From Flavobacteriales bacterium (GTDB taxonomy: Bacteria > Bacteroidota > Bacteroidia > Flavobacteriales_F > PHOS-HE28): a stretch of DNA of 64,000 nt. A program made the translations under genes and the position numbers. Shown piece by piece: positions 52,793-60,679 of the stretch. Each line of letters starts with the position of its first letter. Positions within the stretch are counted from its first letter, which is position 1. The notes under the pieces were generated by a model. It was not told the origin of the DNA and ran no database searches. It saw only the letters and a list, made by a program, of their open reading frames with translations. The stretch covers positions 253,630 through 317,629 of the forward strand of contig JAHBUL010000001.1 in assembly GCA_019638085.1 (NCBI GenBank), in the 5' to 3' direction.

Positions 52793-53413
52793 ATGAGACG
52801 GATCGGGATCATGTTGGCCATGCTGGCGCTCGCGCTGTTGGTGTTCTTCATCACCCGCGAGGCATACCGTCCGGAGGCATCGGACGAACATGTCTCCAGC
52901 ACGGTGTTGCTCGAACGCATTCGTCCTGTGCTGAAGCTGATCACCGTGGAAGGCGAGTTCAGCGAGCTGTACAATTACCGCAACGCCGAAGCACCCTTCG
53001 ACTGGCTGAAGAAGTTCCAACCGTTCCAGAAATGGGCCATCCTGAGGGTGACGGGCAAGGCCAGCGTGGGCTACGACCTGGAGGGCCTGAGGCTCGACTT
53101 CAATGATGAGGACCGCACGGTGAACCTCGTTTCCATGGGCCGGCCGCAGCTATTGTCGCTCGAACATGATGTGGACTATTTCGACCTGGAGGCGGGTACG
53201 TTCACCTCCTTCACCGCCGCGGACCACAGCAGGATCAATGCGCAAGCCAAGGACCTGATACGTAAGGCTGTGGAACAAAGCGGGCTTTTCGAAGCGGCCG
53301 AAATACGGCGTGAGGAGATGCTGCCTGTATTGCGTTCCATGGTGGAAAATGCCGGATGGACACTGAACACACCTGGTATGGAAGATGCCCCGAAGCAGCG
53401 GATGCCGCAGTGA
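52793..53413 (+). CDS. DUF4230 membrane-anchored protein
   Basis: 206 residues. One N-terminal membrane helix (GIMLAMLALALLVFFI), then a periplasmic domain of the DUF4230 kind: LLERIRPVLKLITVEGEFSELYNY, KWAILRVTGKASVGYDLEGL and DHSRINAQAKDLIRKAVEQSG. Function unknown; the family is common in Bacteroidota and Firmicutes. The start is supported by a -7-like box four nt upstream. It precedes ispG by 42 nt, but ispG has its own box. Confidence 0.85.
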   Translation: MRRIGIMLAMLALALLVFFITREAYRPEASDEHVSSTVLLERIRPVLKLITVEGEFSELYNYRNAEAPFDWLKKFQPFQKWAILRVTGKASVGYDLEGLRLDFNDEDRTVNLVSMGRPQLLSLEHDVDYFDLEAGTFTSFTAADHSRINAQAKDLIRKAVEQSGLFEAAEIRREEMLPVLRSMVENAGWTLNTPGMEDAPKQRMPQ

Positions 53414-53440
53414 AACACACGGAACGGGAACGGCTTCTCT

Positions 53441-53448
53441 TACTTTCG
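53441..53448 (+). promoter_or_regulatory. -7-like box TACTTTCG upstream of ispG
   Basis: TACTTTCG-TAGCCCC-ATG: one base from TAnnTTTG, 7 nt before the ispG start. Predicts a very short leader. Confidence 0.45.
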
Positions 53449-53455
53449 TAGCCCC

Positions 53456-55417
53456 ATGCCCAGCTTGACGAAGATCACACCCACTGTTTATTGCCCCTCG
53501 CTCACACGGTACGAGCGTTGGCACACGCGCATCGTAATGGTCGGCGATGTGGGTATCGGCGGTGCGAACCCCATCCGGGTGCAAAGCATGACCACCACGG
53601 ATACCATGGACACGGCGGCCACGGTGGCCCAGAGCATCCGGATGATCCAAGCGGGATGCGAGATCGTGCGCATCACCGCACCCAGCAAGACCGAGGCGGA
53701 GAACCTGGCGGAGATCAAGAAACAACTGCACGCCAAAGGCTACCGCACGCCATTGGTGGCCGATATCCACTTTACGCCCAACGCTGCTGAGATCGCGGCG
53801 CGCATCGTGGAGAAGGTGCGCGTGAACCCGGGCAACTACGCCGACAAGAAGAAGTTCGACGTGCGCGAATACACGGATGCCCAGTACAACGACGAGCTGG
53901 AGCGCATCCGCAAGCGCTTCCTGCCCTTGGTGAAGATCTGCAAGGAGGAAGGCACCGCCATGCGCATCGGCACCAACCACGGCTCGCTCAGCGACCGCAT
54001 CCTGAACCGCTACGGAGACACACCGCTGGGCATGGTGGAAAGTGCCTTCGAATTCCTCCGCATTTGCCGCGACGAGAATTACCACGATATCGTGCTGAGC
54101 ATGAAGGCCAGCAATACCCAGGTGATGGTGCAGGCCTACCGGCTGCTCGTCCACAAGATGATGGAGCTTGGGTGGGACTATCCGCTGCACTTGGGCGTTA
54201 CCGAGGCCGGCGATGGCGAGGACGGCCGCGTGAAAAGCGCCGTGGGCATCGGCGCCCTGCTGGAGGACGGCTTGGGCGACACCATCCGCGTATCACTGAC
54301 CGAGGAGCCCGAAGCGGAGATCCCTGTGGCGGAGGAATTGGTAGCGCGCTATCCGCGGAAGGACCATGCTGCGATCCCGCCAGTGGCGCAGGTGCCGATC
54401 GATCCATTCAGCTATGCGCGAAGGCGGACCCGGGAAACGCTCAACATCGGTGCGCGCCATGTCCCCGTGGTGATCGCCGACATGAGCAACAAGACGGCGA
54501 TCACGCCTGCTTCCTTCTTCGCTTGGGGCTACCGCTACAGCGTTCCGAACGACAAATGGAACCTTGCGGACCAAGCCTGCGACTATGCCTTCATCGGCAA
54601 GAACAGCATCGACTTTGCCATACCCGGCACGTTGGGCATCATTCAGGACCATGCTACGTGGTTGAAGGACCGGGCCAAACCACGGCACTATCCCTTCATC
54701 ACCACCAACGACTATCGCGCCGGCGTGGAGCAGCATGATGAATTCAACCTCATCTACGCCACGCTCCCGGACCATGATGCCGCCTTGATCGAAAAGCTCC
54801 GGAATGATCCCACGGCCGTGCTGTTGATCGACACCTACAACGCGCACGGCATGGCCGAGCAGCGTCGGCTGATCTTCGAATTGATGGAAGCCGATTGCGA
54901 GGTGCCGGTGATCCTCGGGCGTGCCTACGGTGACGTAAGCCGCGAGCAACTGGTGCTCCATAGCAGCACCGATATCGGTCCGCTCTTCTTGGACGGCATG
55001 GGCGATGGCATCTTCATCGCTGACGAGTCCCGGCATACGCCGGGAGGTGGCCGAGAAGACCTCGTCTGTCGCACCGCTTTCGGCATCCTCCAAGCCACGC
55101 GTACCCGCATCAGCAAGACCGAGTACATCAGCTGCCCGAGCTGCGGACGCACGCTCTTCGACCTACAGGAGACCACCGCCAAGATCCGCGCGCGCACCAG
55201 CCATTTGAAAGGAGTGAAGATCGGCATCATGGGCTGCATTGTGAACGGCCCCGGGGAGATGGCCGACGCCGATTACGGCTACGTGGGCACGGGTGCCGGC
55301 GTGATCACCTTGTACAAGGAAAAGCAGGTGGTGAAGCGCAATGTGCCCACGGAAAAAGCGGTGGACGAGTTGATCGAACTGATCAAGGCCGGCGGCGATT
55401 GGGTGGAGGCGGAGTAG
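53456..55417 (+). CDS. ispG: 4-hydroxy-3-methylbut-2-enyl diphosphate synthase, long form
   Basis: 653 residues. It reduces MEcPP to HMBPP in the MEP isoprenoid pathway using a 4Fe-4S cluster. The TIM barrel starts with VMVGDVGIGGANPIRVQSMTTTDT. A ~250-residue insertion separates barrel and cluster domain, as in plants and Bacteroidota rather than the ~370-residue E. coli form. Cluster cysteines are in SCPSCGRTLFDL (C560 and C563) and MGCIVNGPGEM (~596), the last also supplying the Glu ligand. An own -7-like box lies 7 nt before the ATG. Confidence 0.95.
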   Translation: MPSLTKITPTVYCPSLTRYERWHTRIVMVGDVGIGGANPIRVQSMTTTDTMDTAATVAQSIRMIQAGCEIVRITAPSKTEAENLAEIKKQLHAKGYRTPLVADIHFTPNAAEIAARIVEKVRVNPGNYADKKKFDVREYTDAQYNDELERIRKRFLPLVKICKEEGTAMRIGTNHGSLSDRILNRYGDTPLGMVESAFEFLRICRDENYHDIVLSMKASNTQVMVQAYRLLVHKMMELGWDYPLHLGVTEAGDGEDGRVKSAVGIGALLEDGLGDTIRVSLTEEPEAEIPVAEELVARYPRKDHAAIPPVAQVPIDPFSYARRRTRETLNIGARHVPVVIADMSNKTAITPASFFAWGYRYSVPNDKWNLADQACDYAFIGKNSIDFAIPGTLGIIQDHATWLKDRAKPRHYPFITTNDYRAGVEQHDEFNLIYATLPDHDAALIEKLRNDPTAVLLIDTYNAHGMAEQRRLIFELMEADCEVPVILGRAYGDVSREQLVLHSSTDIGPLFLDGMGDGIFIADESRHTPGGGREDLVCRTAFGILQATRTRISKTEYISCPSCGRTLFDLQETTAKIRARTSHLKGVKIGIMGCIVNGPGEMADADYGYVGTGAGVITLYKEKQVVKRNVPTEKAVDELIELIKAGGDWVEAE

Positions 55418-55475
55418 GGACCTGTGAGTTAGGTCGGTTCAAATAGTTGCGTGTTCAGGTGTTTATAATAGCCCG

Positions 55476-55506
55476 TACAGTTTCGGAATTCAATTCCGAA
55501 ACTGTA
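55476..55506. repeat. 15-bp perfect palindrome between ispG and htpG
   Basis: TACAGTTTCGGAATT (55476-55490) and its exact reverse complement (55492-55506) around one base. It lies 59 nt after the ispG stop and ~90 nt before the htpG promoter box, followed by AAATTTTAAAG. It could be an ispG transcript end or an operator for htpG. Confidence 0.6.
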
Positions 55507-55514
55507 AATTTTAA

Positions 55515-55559
55515 AGTCCCCGCAGGGTCACCGCTTCGGGACCCTGCGTTGGGACGTCC
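55515..55559. repeat. GTCCC palindromic repeat, copy upstream of htpG
   Basis: AGTCCCCGCAGGGTC pairs with GACCCTGCG-TT-GGGAC across an ACCGCTTCGG loop region. A second, nearly identical copy lies after htpG at 57563-57603 in the same orientation. Confidence 0.75.
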
Positions 55560-55594
55560 AACTGTCAAGCTGTCACCATTCCGCCTGCTGGCAT

Positions 55595-55602
55595 ATCCTT
55601 TG
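55595..55602 (+). promoter_or_regulatory. -7-like box ATCCTTTG for htpG
   Basis: ATCCTTTG lies 33 nt before the htpG ATG, giving a leader of about 28 nt with an A-rich stretch (CAACAAAAAAG) near the start codon, the kind of A-rich ribosome site seen in Bacteroidota. Confidence 0.4.
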
Positions 55603-55635
55603 TCCCTCGCGCGGCGCAACAAAAAAGATCGACCC

Positions 55636-57516
55636 ATGGCCACTACTATCGAGGAGCAGGCGCAAGCCAAGCAGGGCACCATCAGCGTGCATACCGAGAA
55701 CATCTTTCCCATCATCAAGAAGTTCCTGTATTCGGACCACGAGATCTTCCTGCGTGAATTGGTGAGCAACGCCGTGGATGCCACCCAGAAGTTGAAGGTG
55801 CTCTCCACTAGAGGAGAAGTGAAGGAGGAACTGGGCGAGCTGAACATCGAGGTGCGCATCGACGAGAAGGCAGGCACCCTCACCATCAGCGACCGGGGCG
55901 TGGGCCTCACGGCGGAGGAAGTGGAGAAATACATCAACCAGATCGCATTCAGCGGTGCCGAGGAGTTTTTGGAGAAGTACAAGGGCGAGCAGGACGCACC
56001 GAACATCATCGGGCACTTCGGCCTGGGCTTCTACAGCGCCTTCATGGTGGCCGACAAGGTGGAGCTGGTGAGCCGCTCCTGGCAGCCCGGCGCCGAGGCC
56101 GTACACTGGACCTGCGAGGGGAGCACGTCGTTCTCCCTGGGAAAGGGCGAGCGCAAGGAGCGCGGCACGGACGTGATCCTGCACATCGCCGGGGACAGCA
56201 AGGAATTCCTCAACGAGGCGCGCGTGCGTGGCATCCTGAAAAAGTATTGCAGCTTCCTGCCGGTGCCGATCCTTTTCGGAGAGGAGGAAAGCGGTGAAGG
56301 GGACAAGAAGGAGAAGAAGCCCGCAGTGATCAACAACACCGATCCGGCGTGGACCAAGCATCCAACCAAATTGAAGGATGAGGATTACAAGGCCCTCTAT
56401 CATGAGCTGTATCCGCTCAGCGAGGACCCCTTGTTCCACATCCACCTCAACGTGGACCATCCCTTCAAGCTCACGGGCATTCTGTACTTCCCCAAGCTGA
56501 AGAATGATTTCGACCCGCGGCGCAACAAGGTGCAACTGTACAGCGAGCAGGTGTTCGTGACCGATGATGTGAGCGCGATCCTGCCGGAATTCCTCACCTT
56601 GCTCAACGGCGTGATCGACTCGCCGGACATCCCCCTGAACGTCTCACGCAGCTACCTGCAGAGCGATGCCAACGTGAAGAAGATCAGCGGCCACATCACC
56701 AAGAAGGTGGCCGACAAGCTGAAGGAGATGTTCAACAAGGACCGCAAGGACCTGGAGGCGAAGTGGGACGACATCAAGGTCTTCATCGAGTACGGCATGC
56801 TCACGGATGAGAAATTCTTCGAGGCCGCGCAGGACTTCAACCTGCTGAAGGACAGCGAGGGGAATTTCCATACGCTGGAGGAACTGCGGGAAAAGACCAA
56901 GGCCCTGCAGACCGACAAGGACGGCAACCTGGTGGTGCTCTACGCCACGGACAAGGAGGGGCAGCACTCCTTCATCCAGGCGGCCAAGGGGCGCGGCTAC
57001 GAAGTGGTCCTGCTGGACGGCCCGCTCACCGCACACGTGGTGCAACGCTTGGAGATGAAGCACGAGAAGCTGCGTTTCGCCCGCGTGGACGCCGACACGC
57101 TGGACAAGCTGGTGCCGAAGGAAGAGAAGCATGTCGGGAAGCTGAGTGAAGAGGAGATCGGTCAGCTGAAGCCCGCCTTCGAGGCGGTGATCGGGAAGGA
57201 CCAGTTCCACCTGCAGTTCGAGCCCATGGGCAGCGAAGGCGACGCGGTGGTGATCACCCGCCCGGAATTCATGCGCCGCATGCGCGAGCAGCAGCTCACC
57301 GGCGGCATGCGCATGATGGGCGAGATGCCGGAGATGATGAACCTGGTGGTGAACACCGATCATCCCTTGGCGCAGACCATCCTGGAAGCGAAGACCGATA
57401 AACGCAAGGAGAAGCTGAGCAAGCAAGCGGTGGACCTGGCGCTGCTGGGGCAGGGCCTGCTGAAGGGCGAGGCGCTGACCGCCTTCCTGCGCAGAAGCGT
57501 GGAGTTGATCAAGTGA
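55636..57516 (+). CDS. htpG: Molecular chaperone HtpG (Hsp90)
   Basis: 626 residues from the ATG at 55636 (MATTIEEQAQAKQGTISVHTENIFP); upstream in-frame codons run through the palindromic repeat and are rejected. The GHKL ATP site is clear: ELVSNAVDATQK, ISDRGVGL and GHFGLGFYSAFMV. The middle domain has RRNKVQLYSEQVFVTDD and PLNVSRSYLQSD, and the C-terminal dimerisation domain follows. ATP-driven homodimeric chaperone. It sits between two copies of the same palindromic repeat. Confidence 0.96.
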   Translation: MATTIEEQAQAKQGTISVHTENIFPIIKKFLYSDHEIFLRELVSNAVDATQKLKVLSTRGEVKEELGELNIEVRIDEKAGTLTISDRGVGLTAEEVEKYINQIAFSGAEEFLEKYKGEQDAPNIIGHFGLGFYSAFMVADKVELVSRSWQPGAEAVHWTCEGSTSFSLGKGERKERGTDVILHIAGDSKEFLNEARVRGILKKYCSFLPVPILFGEEESGEGDKKEKKPAVINNTDPAWTKHPTKLKDEDYKALYHELYPLSEDPLFHIHLNVDHPFKLTGILYFPKLKNDFDPRRNKVQLYSEQVFVTDDVSAILPEFLTLLNGVIDSPDIPLNVSRSYLQSDANVKKISGHITKKVADKLKEMFNKDRKDLEAKWDDIKVFIEYGMLTDEKFFEAAQDFNLLKDSEGNFHTLEELREKTKALQTDKDGNLVVLYATDKEGQHSFIQAAKGRGYEVVLLDGPLTAHVVQRLEMKHEKLRFARVDADTLDKLVPKEEKHVGKLSEEEIGQLKPAFEAVIGKDQFHLQFEPMGSEGDAVVITRPEFMRRMREQQLTGGMRMMGEMPEMMNLVVNTDHPLAQTILEAKTDKRKEKLSKQAVDLALLGQGLLKGEALTAFLRRSVELIK

Positions 57517-57539
57517 CCGCAGTGAGGATGACGCTTTGA

Positions 57540-57603
57540 AGTCCGCGCTGGGTCACCGCTGAAGTCCCCGCAGGGTCGCCGCCTCGGGACCCTGCGCTGG
57601 GAC
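57540..57603. repeat. GTCCC palindromic repeat, copy downstream of htpG
   Basis: The full copy at 57563-57603 (AGTCCCCGCAGGGTC ... GGACCCTGCG-CT-GGGAC) matches the copy before htpG with a few changes. It is preceded by a partial copy (AGTCCGCGCTGGGTCACCGCT at 57540). It lies between the convergent htpG and HTH genes and probably works as a two-way transcript end. Confidence 0.75.
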
Positions 57604-57610
57604 GCCATCA

Positions 57611-57907
57611 TCAACCTTCACCGGTCCCTAAGTACTCCTTGATCGCCTTCACATAGGCCTCGAAGGCCTTCAGCCCCTTGGCGGAAAGCGAGCAGCTCGT
57701 GTTCGGATAATTGTCCTTGAAGGTCTTCTTCACCGTGAGGTAGCCGGCCTCCTTCAGCTTCGTGATCTGCACGCTGAGATTGCCGCGCGTAGCCCCGGTC
57801 TTCTCCAGCAGGAAGTTGAAATCCGCGCTGTCCAAGCCCACCAACAGGCTCACAATGGCGAGCCTGAGCTGATTGTGCAGCACCGGATCAAGCGGTGCGA
57901 AGGCCAT
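57611..57907 (-). CDS. Small winged-helix transcriptional regulator
   Basis: 98 residues, the whole length of a single winged-helix domain of the kind annotated as PF13601: PVLHNQLRLAIVSLLVGLDSADFNFLLEKTGATRGNLSVQITKLKEAGYLTVKK, then a wing and a dimerisation helix ending AYVKAIKEYLG. It has no sensor domain. The gene overlaps the preceding membrane-protein gene by 20 nt, so the two are probably co-expressed, and the regulator may control that promoter. Confidence 0.87.
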   Translation of the reverse strand: MAFAPLDPVLHNQLRLAIVSLLVGLDSADFNFLLEKTGATRGNLSVQITKLKEAGYLTVKKTFKDNYPNTSCSLSAKGLKAFEAYVKAIKEYLGTGEG

Positions 57908-58475
57908 CCTCTTGACGCTTGAGCAGGTAGCCGGGAACGATGTAGCCGAAGAGCATCGCGATGCAATAGGTGGCCGTGATCACTGCAGCATTCCCGCTGA
58001 AGAACATGATTACGCCTGCGACCCAGAACAGCAGACCTCCGAAGATCAACGGTTTGAAGCGCATGATCTGGCCGGTGAGAAAAGTCGGTAGGGCCGTTAA
58101 CAGGGCGATGGCCGCGCCGGGGTCCCGGTGCGAAGCGCCGAAGCAGAAGATCATGAGCAACATGGTGATGATGAACGATCCCCAGACCCAGCCCACAATG
58201 CGGTCCATGGGATTGTTCACGGGCTCCTTCTTGCTTTGAGAGGCCCCGATGATCCAACTGGCGATGCCGCCGATCACCCCGACAACGCCCCAAGCCGCTC
58301 CTTGGCCCCAAGCTCCTCCGCTGTCGCGCATCATATAGGTGGTGATCATTGCCGCGATGAGCAGCACACCCCACAACAGGAAGTAAGTGCTCATGCGGGA
58401 GAAACTGCTTTTCGCTTGGCCGATCATCGTCTCAATGATCCTGAGGCTTTCCGAAGGGGTGAGTTCGCGATCCAT
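57888..58475 (-). CDS. Polytopic membrane protein paired with an HTH regulator
   Basis: 195 residues from the ATG at 58475; a TTG at 58517 would start upstream of the predicted transcription start and is rejected. A short cytoplasmic N-terminus (LTPSESLRIIETMIGQAKSSF) precedes about five to six hydrophobic segments (YFLLWGVLLIAAMITTYMM, GVVGVIGGIASWIIGAS and so on), ending LLKRQEDGLRTA. I do not know a function. Such proteins are often encoded next to PF13601 regulators in Bacteroidota. It has the clearest promoter in the window. Confidence 0.75.
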   Translation of the reverse strand: MDRELTPSESLRIIETMIGQAKSSFSRMSTYFLLWGVLLIAAMITTYMMRDSGGAWGQGAAWGVVGVIGGIASWIIGASQSKKEPVNNPMDRIVGWVWGSFIITMLLMIFCFGASHRDPGAAIALLTALPTFLTGQIMRFKPLIFGGLLFWVAGVIMFFSGNAAVITATYCIAMLFGYIVPGYLLKRQEDGLRTA

Positions 58476-58514
58476 GGTCTCGTTGGAGTTGGTGGTCGGA
58501 TCATTCCGACGGGG

Positions 58515-58545
58515 CAAATGTAAATAGGTTTATAAAATAAACAAG
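58515..58545 (-). promoter_or_regulatory. Bacteroidota-type promoter (CTTG-N19-TACATTTG)
   Basis: On the minus strand TTG of CTTG (58545-58542) is followed after 19 nt by TACATTTG (58522-58515), an exact TAnnTTTG match with normal -33/-7 spacing in an AT-rich stretch. Transcription should start near 58510, giving a leader of ~35 nt for the membrane-protein/HTH operon. Confidence 0.75.
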
Positions 58546-58668
58546 AAGGAGTGTGATCATTTATTTTTTGGTAGTGCCTTCAGTAGTCTTGCTTCCCCAC
58601 CTCCACAGTGCTGAAGGTGATCCGGTGAAGAGGAAGTCGGCGGACCATATTCTGCCGAACTTCACGCC

Positions 58669-59325
58669 ATGTCAAAGACCATTCTCCTTGCCGGTGCCAC
58701 GGGGCTTGTTGGCAGCGCCTGCCTGCCACTGTTGCTGGCTGATGAACGCGTGGATAAGGTGATCGCTTTGGTGCGGCGACCCTTGACCATCACACACCCC
58801 AAGCTGGAACAATGGGTGGGCGATGATCTCCAAGAAGAACTGAAACCGGTGAAAGTGGATGCAGTGATCTGCTGCCTGGGTACCACCATCAAGAACGCGG
58901 GTAGCCAAGCAGCCTTTCTCGCCGTGGACAAGGCGCTACCGCTGGGGATCGCGCGGTGGGCCAAGGCGCAAGGGGTGCCTACCTATGTGATCATCAGCGC
59001 GGTCGGTGCGGATCCCGGTTCCCGGGTTTTCTACAGCCGCGTGAAAGGGGAGGTGGAGCGGGAGCTGGAAGCGATGCAATTCAGCAACTTGTCCTTATTC
59101 CAGCCTTCCGTTCTTTCCGGTCCCCGGCAGGAAAAGCGCTTTGGCGAGGGGGTGGGTATTGTTGTAATGCACCTGCTTGGCCCCTTGCTGCTAGGCTCGT
59201 TGGCCCGGCTCCGCGTGATGCCGCACATGGTGCTGGCCAAGGCGTTGGTCGAGGCTGCGATCGATCCCCAGGCCGGTGTGCAACGCTATACGTACCGGGC
59301 TATTCGGCGGATGGCCGGGATCTAG
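58669..59325 (+). CDS. NAD(P)-binding Rossmann-fold protein
   Basis: 218 residues. The N-terminal dinucleotide motif is LLAGATGLVGS, followed by ALVRRP and CCLGTTIKNAGS. ISAVGADPGSRVFYSRVKGEVE carries the Y-x-x-x-K arrangement typical of atypical short-chain dehydrogenases of the HTATIP2/YraR kind; FQPSVLSGPRQEKRFGE follows. It is a likely cytosolic oxidoreductase or NADPH-binding regulator; substrate unknown. Its stop shares the CTAG at 59322-59325 with the convergent M23 peptidase stop. Confidence 0.85.
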   Translation: MSKTILLAGATGLVGSACLPLLLADERVDKVIALVRRPLTITHPKLEQWVGDDLQEELKPVKVDAVICCLGTTIKNAGSQAAFLAVDKALPLGIARWAKAQGVPTYVIISAVGADPGSRVFYSRVKGEVERELEAMQFSNLSLFQPSVLSGPRQEKRFGEGVGIVVMHLLGPLLLGSLARLRVMPHMVLAKALVEAAIDPQAGVQRYTYRAIRRMAGI

Positions 59326-60596
59326 AAGTTGGCCACGCTGACGCTCTTGGCCTTGAACTCCGCATCATCCATGCGTGCGAGCAGATCGTCGCGCACGCGA
59401 TCGAAGGCCGGAAGGTCCTCCGGCTTCAGCGGGTCAGCACTTGGCAAGACCTCTTTGCGCGGATCCACTTGACGACCGTTCTTCCAGAAGCGATAGCAAA
59501 CGTGCGGCCCTGTAGCCAGCCCGGTGCTTCCCACTTCACCGATCACTTGACCTTGCTTTACTACTTGACCCTTTTTCACCAGGATCTTGCGCATGTGCAA
59601 GTACTGGGTCTCATATGTGCGGTTATGGCGGATCTTCACGTAGTTGCCATTCCCGCCGGTATAGCCCGCCTTCTCCACCACACCGTCACCCACCGACAGG
59701 ATCGGCGTGCCATACGGGGCGGCATAGTCCGTGCCCAAATGAGCTTTCATACGTTTTTGCACCGGATGGAAGCGGCGCAGACTGAAGCCTGATGAAATGC
59801 GGCTGTATTTCAATGGAGCTTGCAGGAATGCCTTCTTCAGGCTTTTCCCTTCGGCGTCGTAATAGCCTCCCTTACTGTCCACACTGTCATAAAGGAAGGC
59901 CTCCTGGGTCCGGGCACCATCATAGCGTACGCTCAACAGCAGTGGATCACCGTACGGCTCATGGTCCACGGTGCTTTGGCGATAGACCATGGTGAAGCGG
60001 TCGCCTTTCTGGATCCGATAGAAGTCCACCGTCCACGCAAATACCTTGCTCAGCTCTGCGGCCAATGCAGGTGTGGCCCCGGCCGCTACCAGGTCATTCC
60101 ATAAGGCACCGGTGACCTCCACGCTGAGGCTCTTTTCCTCGGTATGGATCGGTCGCTTTTCCAAGCGGACATCATAGGGCGAACGGAGATCGAACACGAT
60201 GTGATCCACGGCATTGGCTTCATAAACGAAGTAGGCAGGCATGGTGCTGTCATCATCCGGGAAGATGAAGGCCAGTGGATGACCTGCGCGGATGCGGTTC
60301 ACATCGAAGAGCGGTGCGGCCAACCGTACAAGCGTGTCAATGCACGCCGCACTGATGCCCAAGGGAGCCAGTAAAGTGCTGAAGGTGCTACCGGGTTTCA
60401 CATGGCTACGGTCCACACAGAAGCCGGACAACGGAATACCATATGCGCTGGGTGGAGCAGCTGTGGTGTCCTCCACGGTAATGGTTTCCTCCACAAATTC
60501 CTGATGCGGGGCCAGGTCCACCCCCACATAGAGGTATGCTGCACCCATAGCAGCGAGCACCAGCCCGCTGCCTTTCATTATCGTTGATCTCCGCAT
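59322..60596 (-). CDS. M23 family peptidoglycan endopeptidase
   Basis: 424 residues. One N-terminal membrane helix (SGLVLAAMGAAYLYVGV), an OapA/LysM-like middle part (LFDVNRIRAGHPLAFIF, FYRIQKGDRFTMVYR) and a C-terminal LytM domain. Zinc and catalytic residues: H286 and D290 in HLGTDYAAPYGT, a His in QYLHMRK, and GPHVCYRFW where the usual HxH is H365-x-C367. Cysteine at the zinc-ligand position is unusual for LytM but may still bind metal. It probably cleaves peptidoglycan cross-links in the periplasm during growth. A TTCCTTCG box lies 4 nt before the ATG. Confidence 0.9.
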   Translation of the reverse strand: MRRSTIMKGSGLVLAAMGAAYLYVGVDLAPHQEFVEETITVEDTTAAPPSAYGIPLSGFCVDRSHVKPGSTFSTLLAPLGISAACIDTLVRLAAPLFDVNRIRAGHPLAFIFPDDDSTMPAYFVYEANAVDHIVFDLRSPYDVRLEKRPIHTEEKSLSVEVTGALWNDLVAAGATPALAAELSKVFAWTVDFYRIQKGDRFTMVYRQSTVDHEPYGDPLLLSVRYDGARTQEAFLYDSVDSKGGYYDAEGKSLKKAFLQAPLKYSRISSGFSLRRFHPVQKRMKAHLGTDYAAPYGTPILSVGDGVVEKAGYTGGNGNYVKIRHNRTYETQYLHMRKILVKKGQVVKQGQVIGEVGSTGLATGPHVCYRFWKNGRQVDPRKEVLPSADPLKPEDLPAFDRVRDDLLARMDDAEFKAKSVSVANF

Positions 60597-60600
60597 GGCA

Positions 60601-60608
60601 CGAAGGAA
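60601..60608 (-). promoter_or_regulatory. -7-like box TTCCTTCG close to a start codon
   Basis: Minus strand TTCCTTCG-TGCC-ATG. It differs from TAnnTTTG at two bases and fits the near-start pattern. Confidence 0.3.
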
Positions 60609-60679
60609 AGAACGGAACTTCGGATAATAAGTTACCCGCCTCCTGCATTTTCAACAGCAACAGCGGGAAAAGCCCGACA

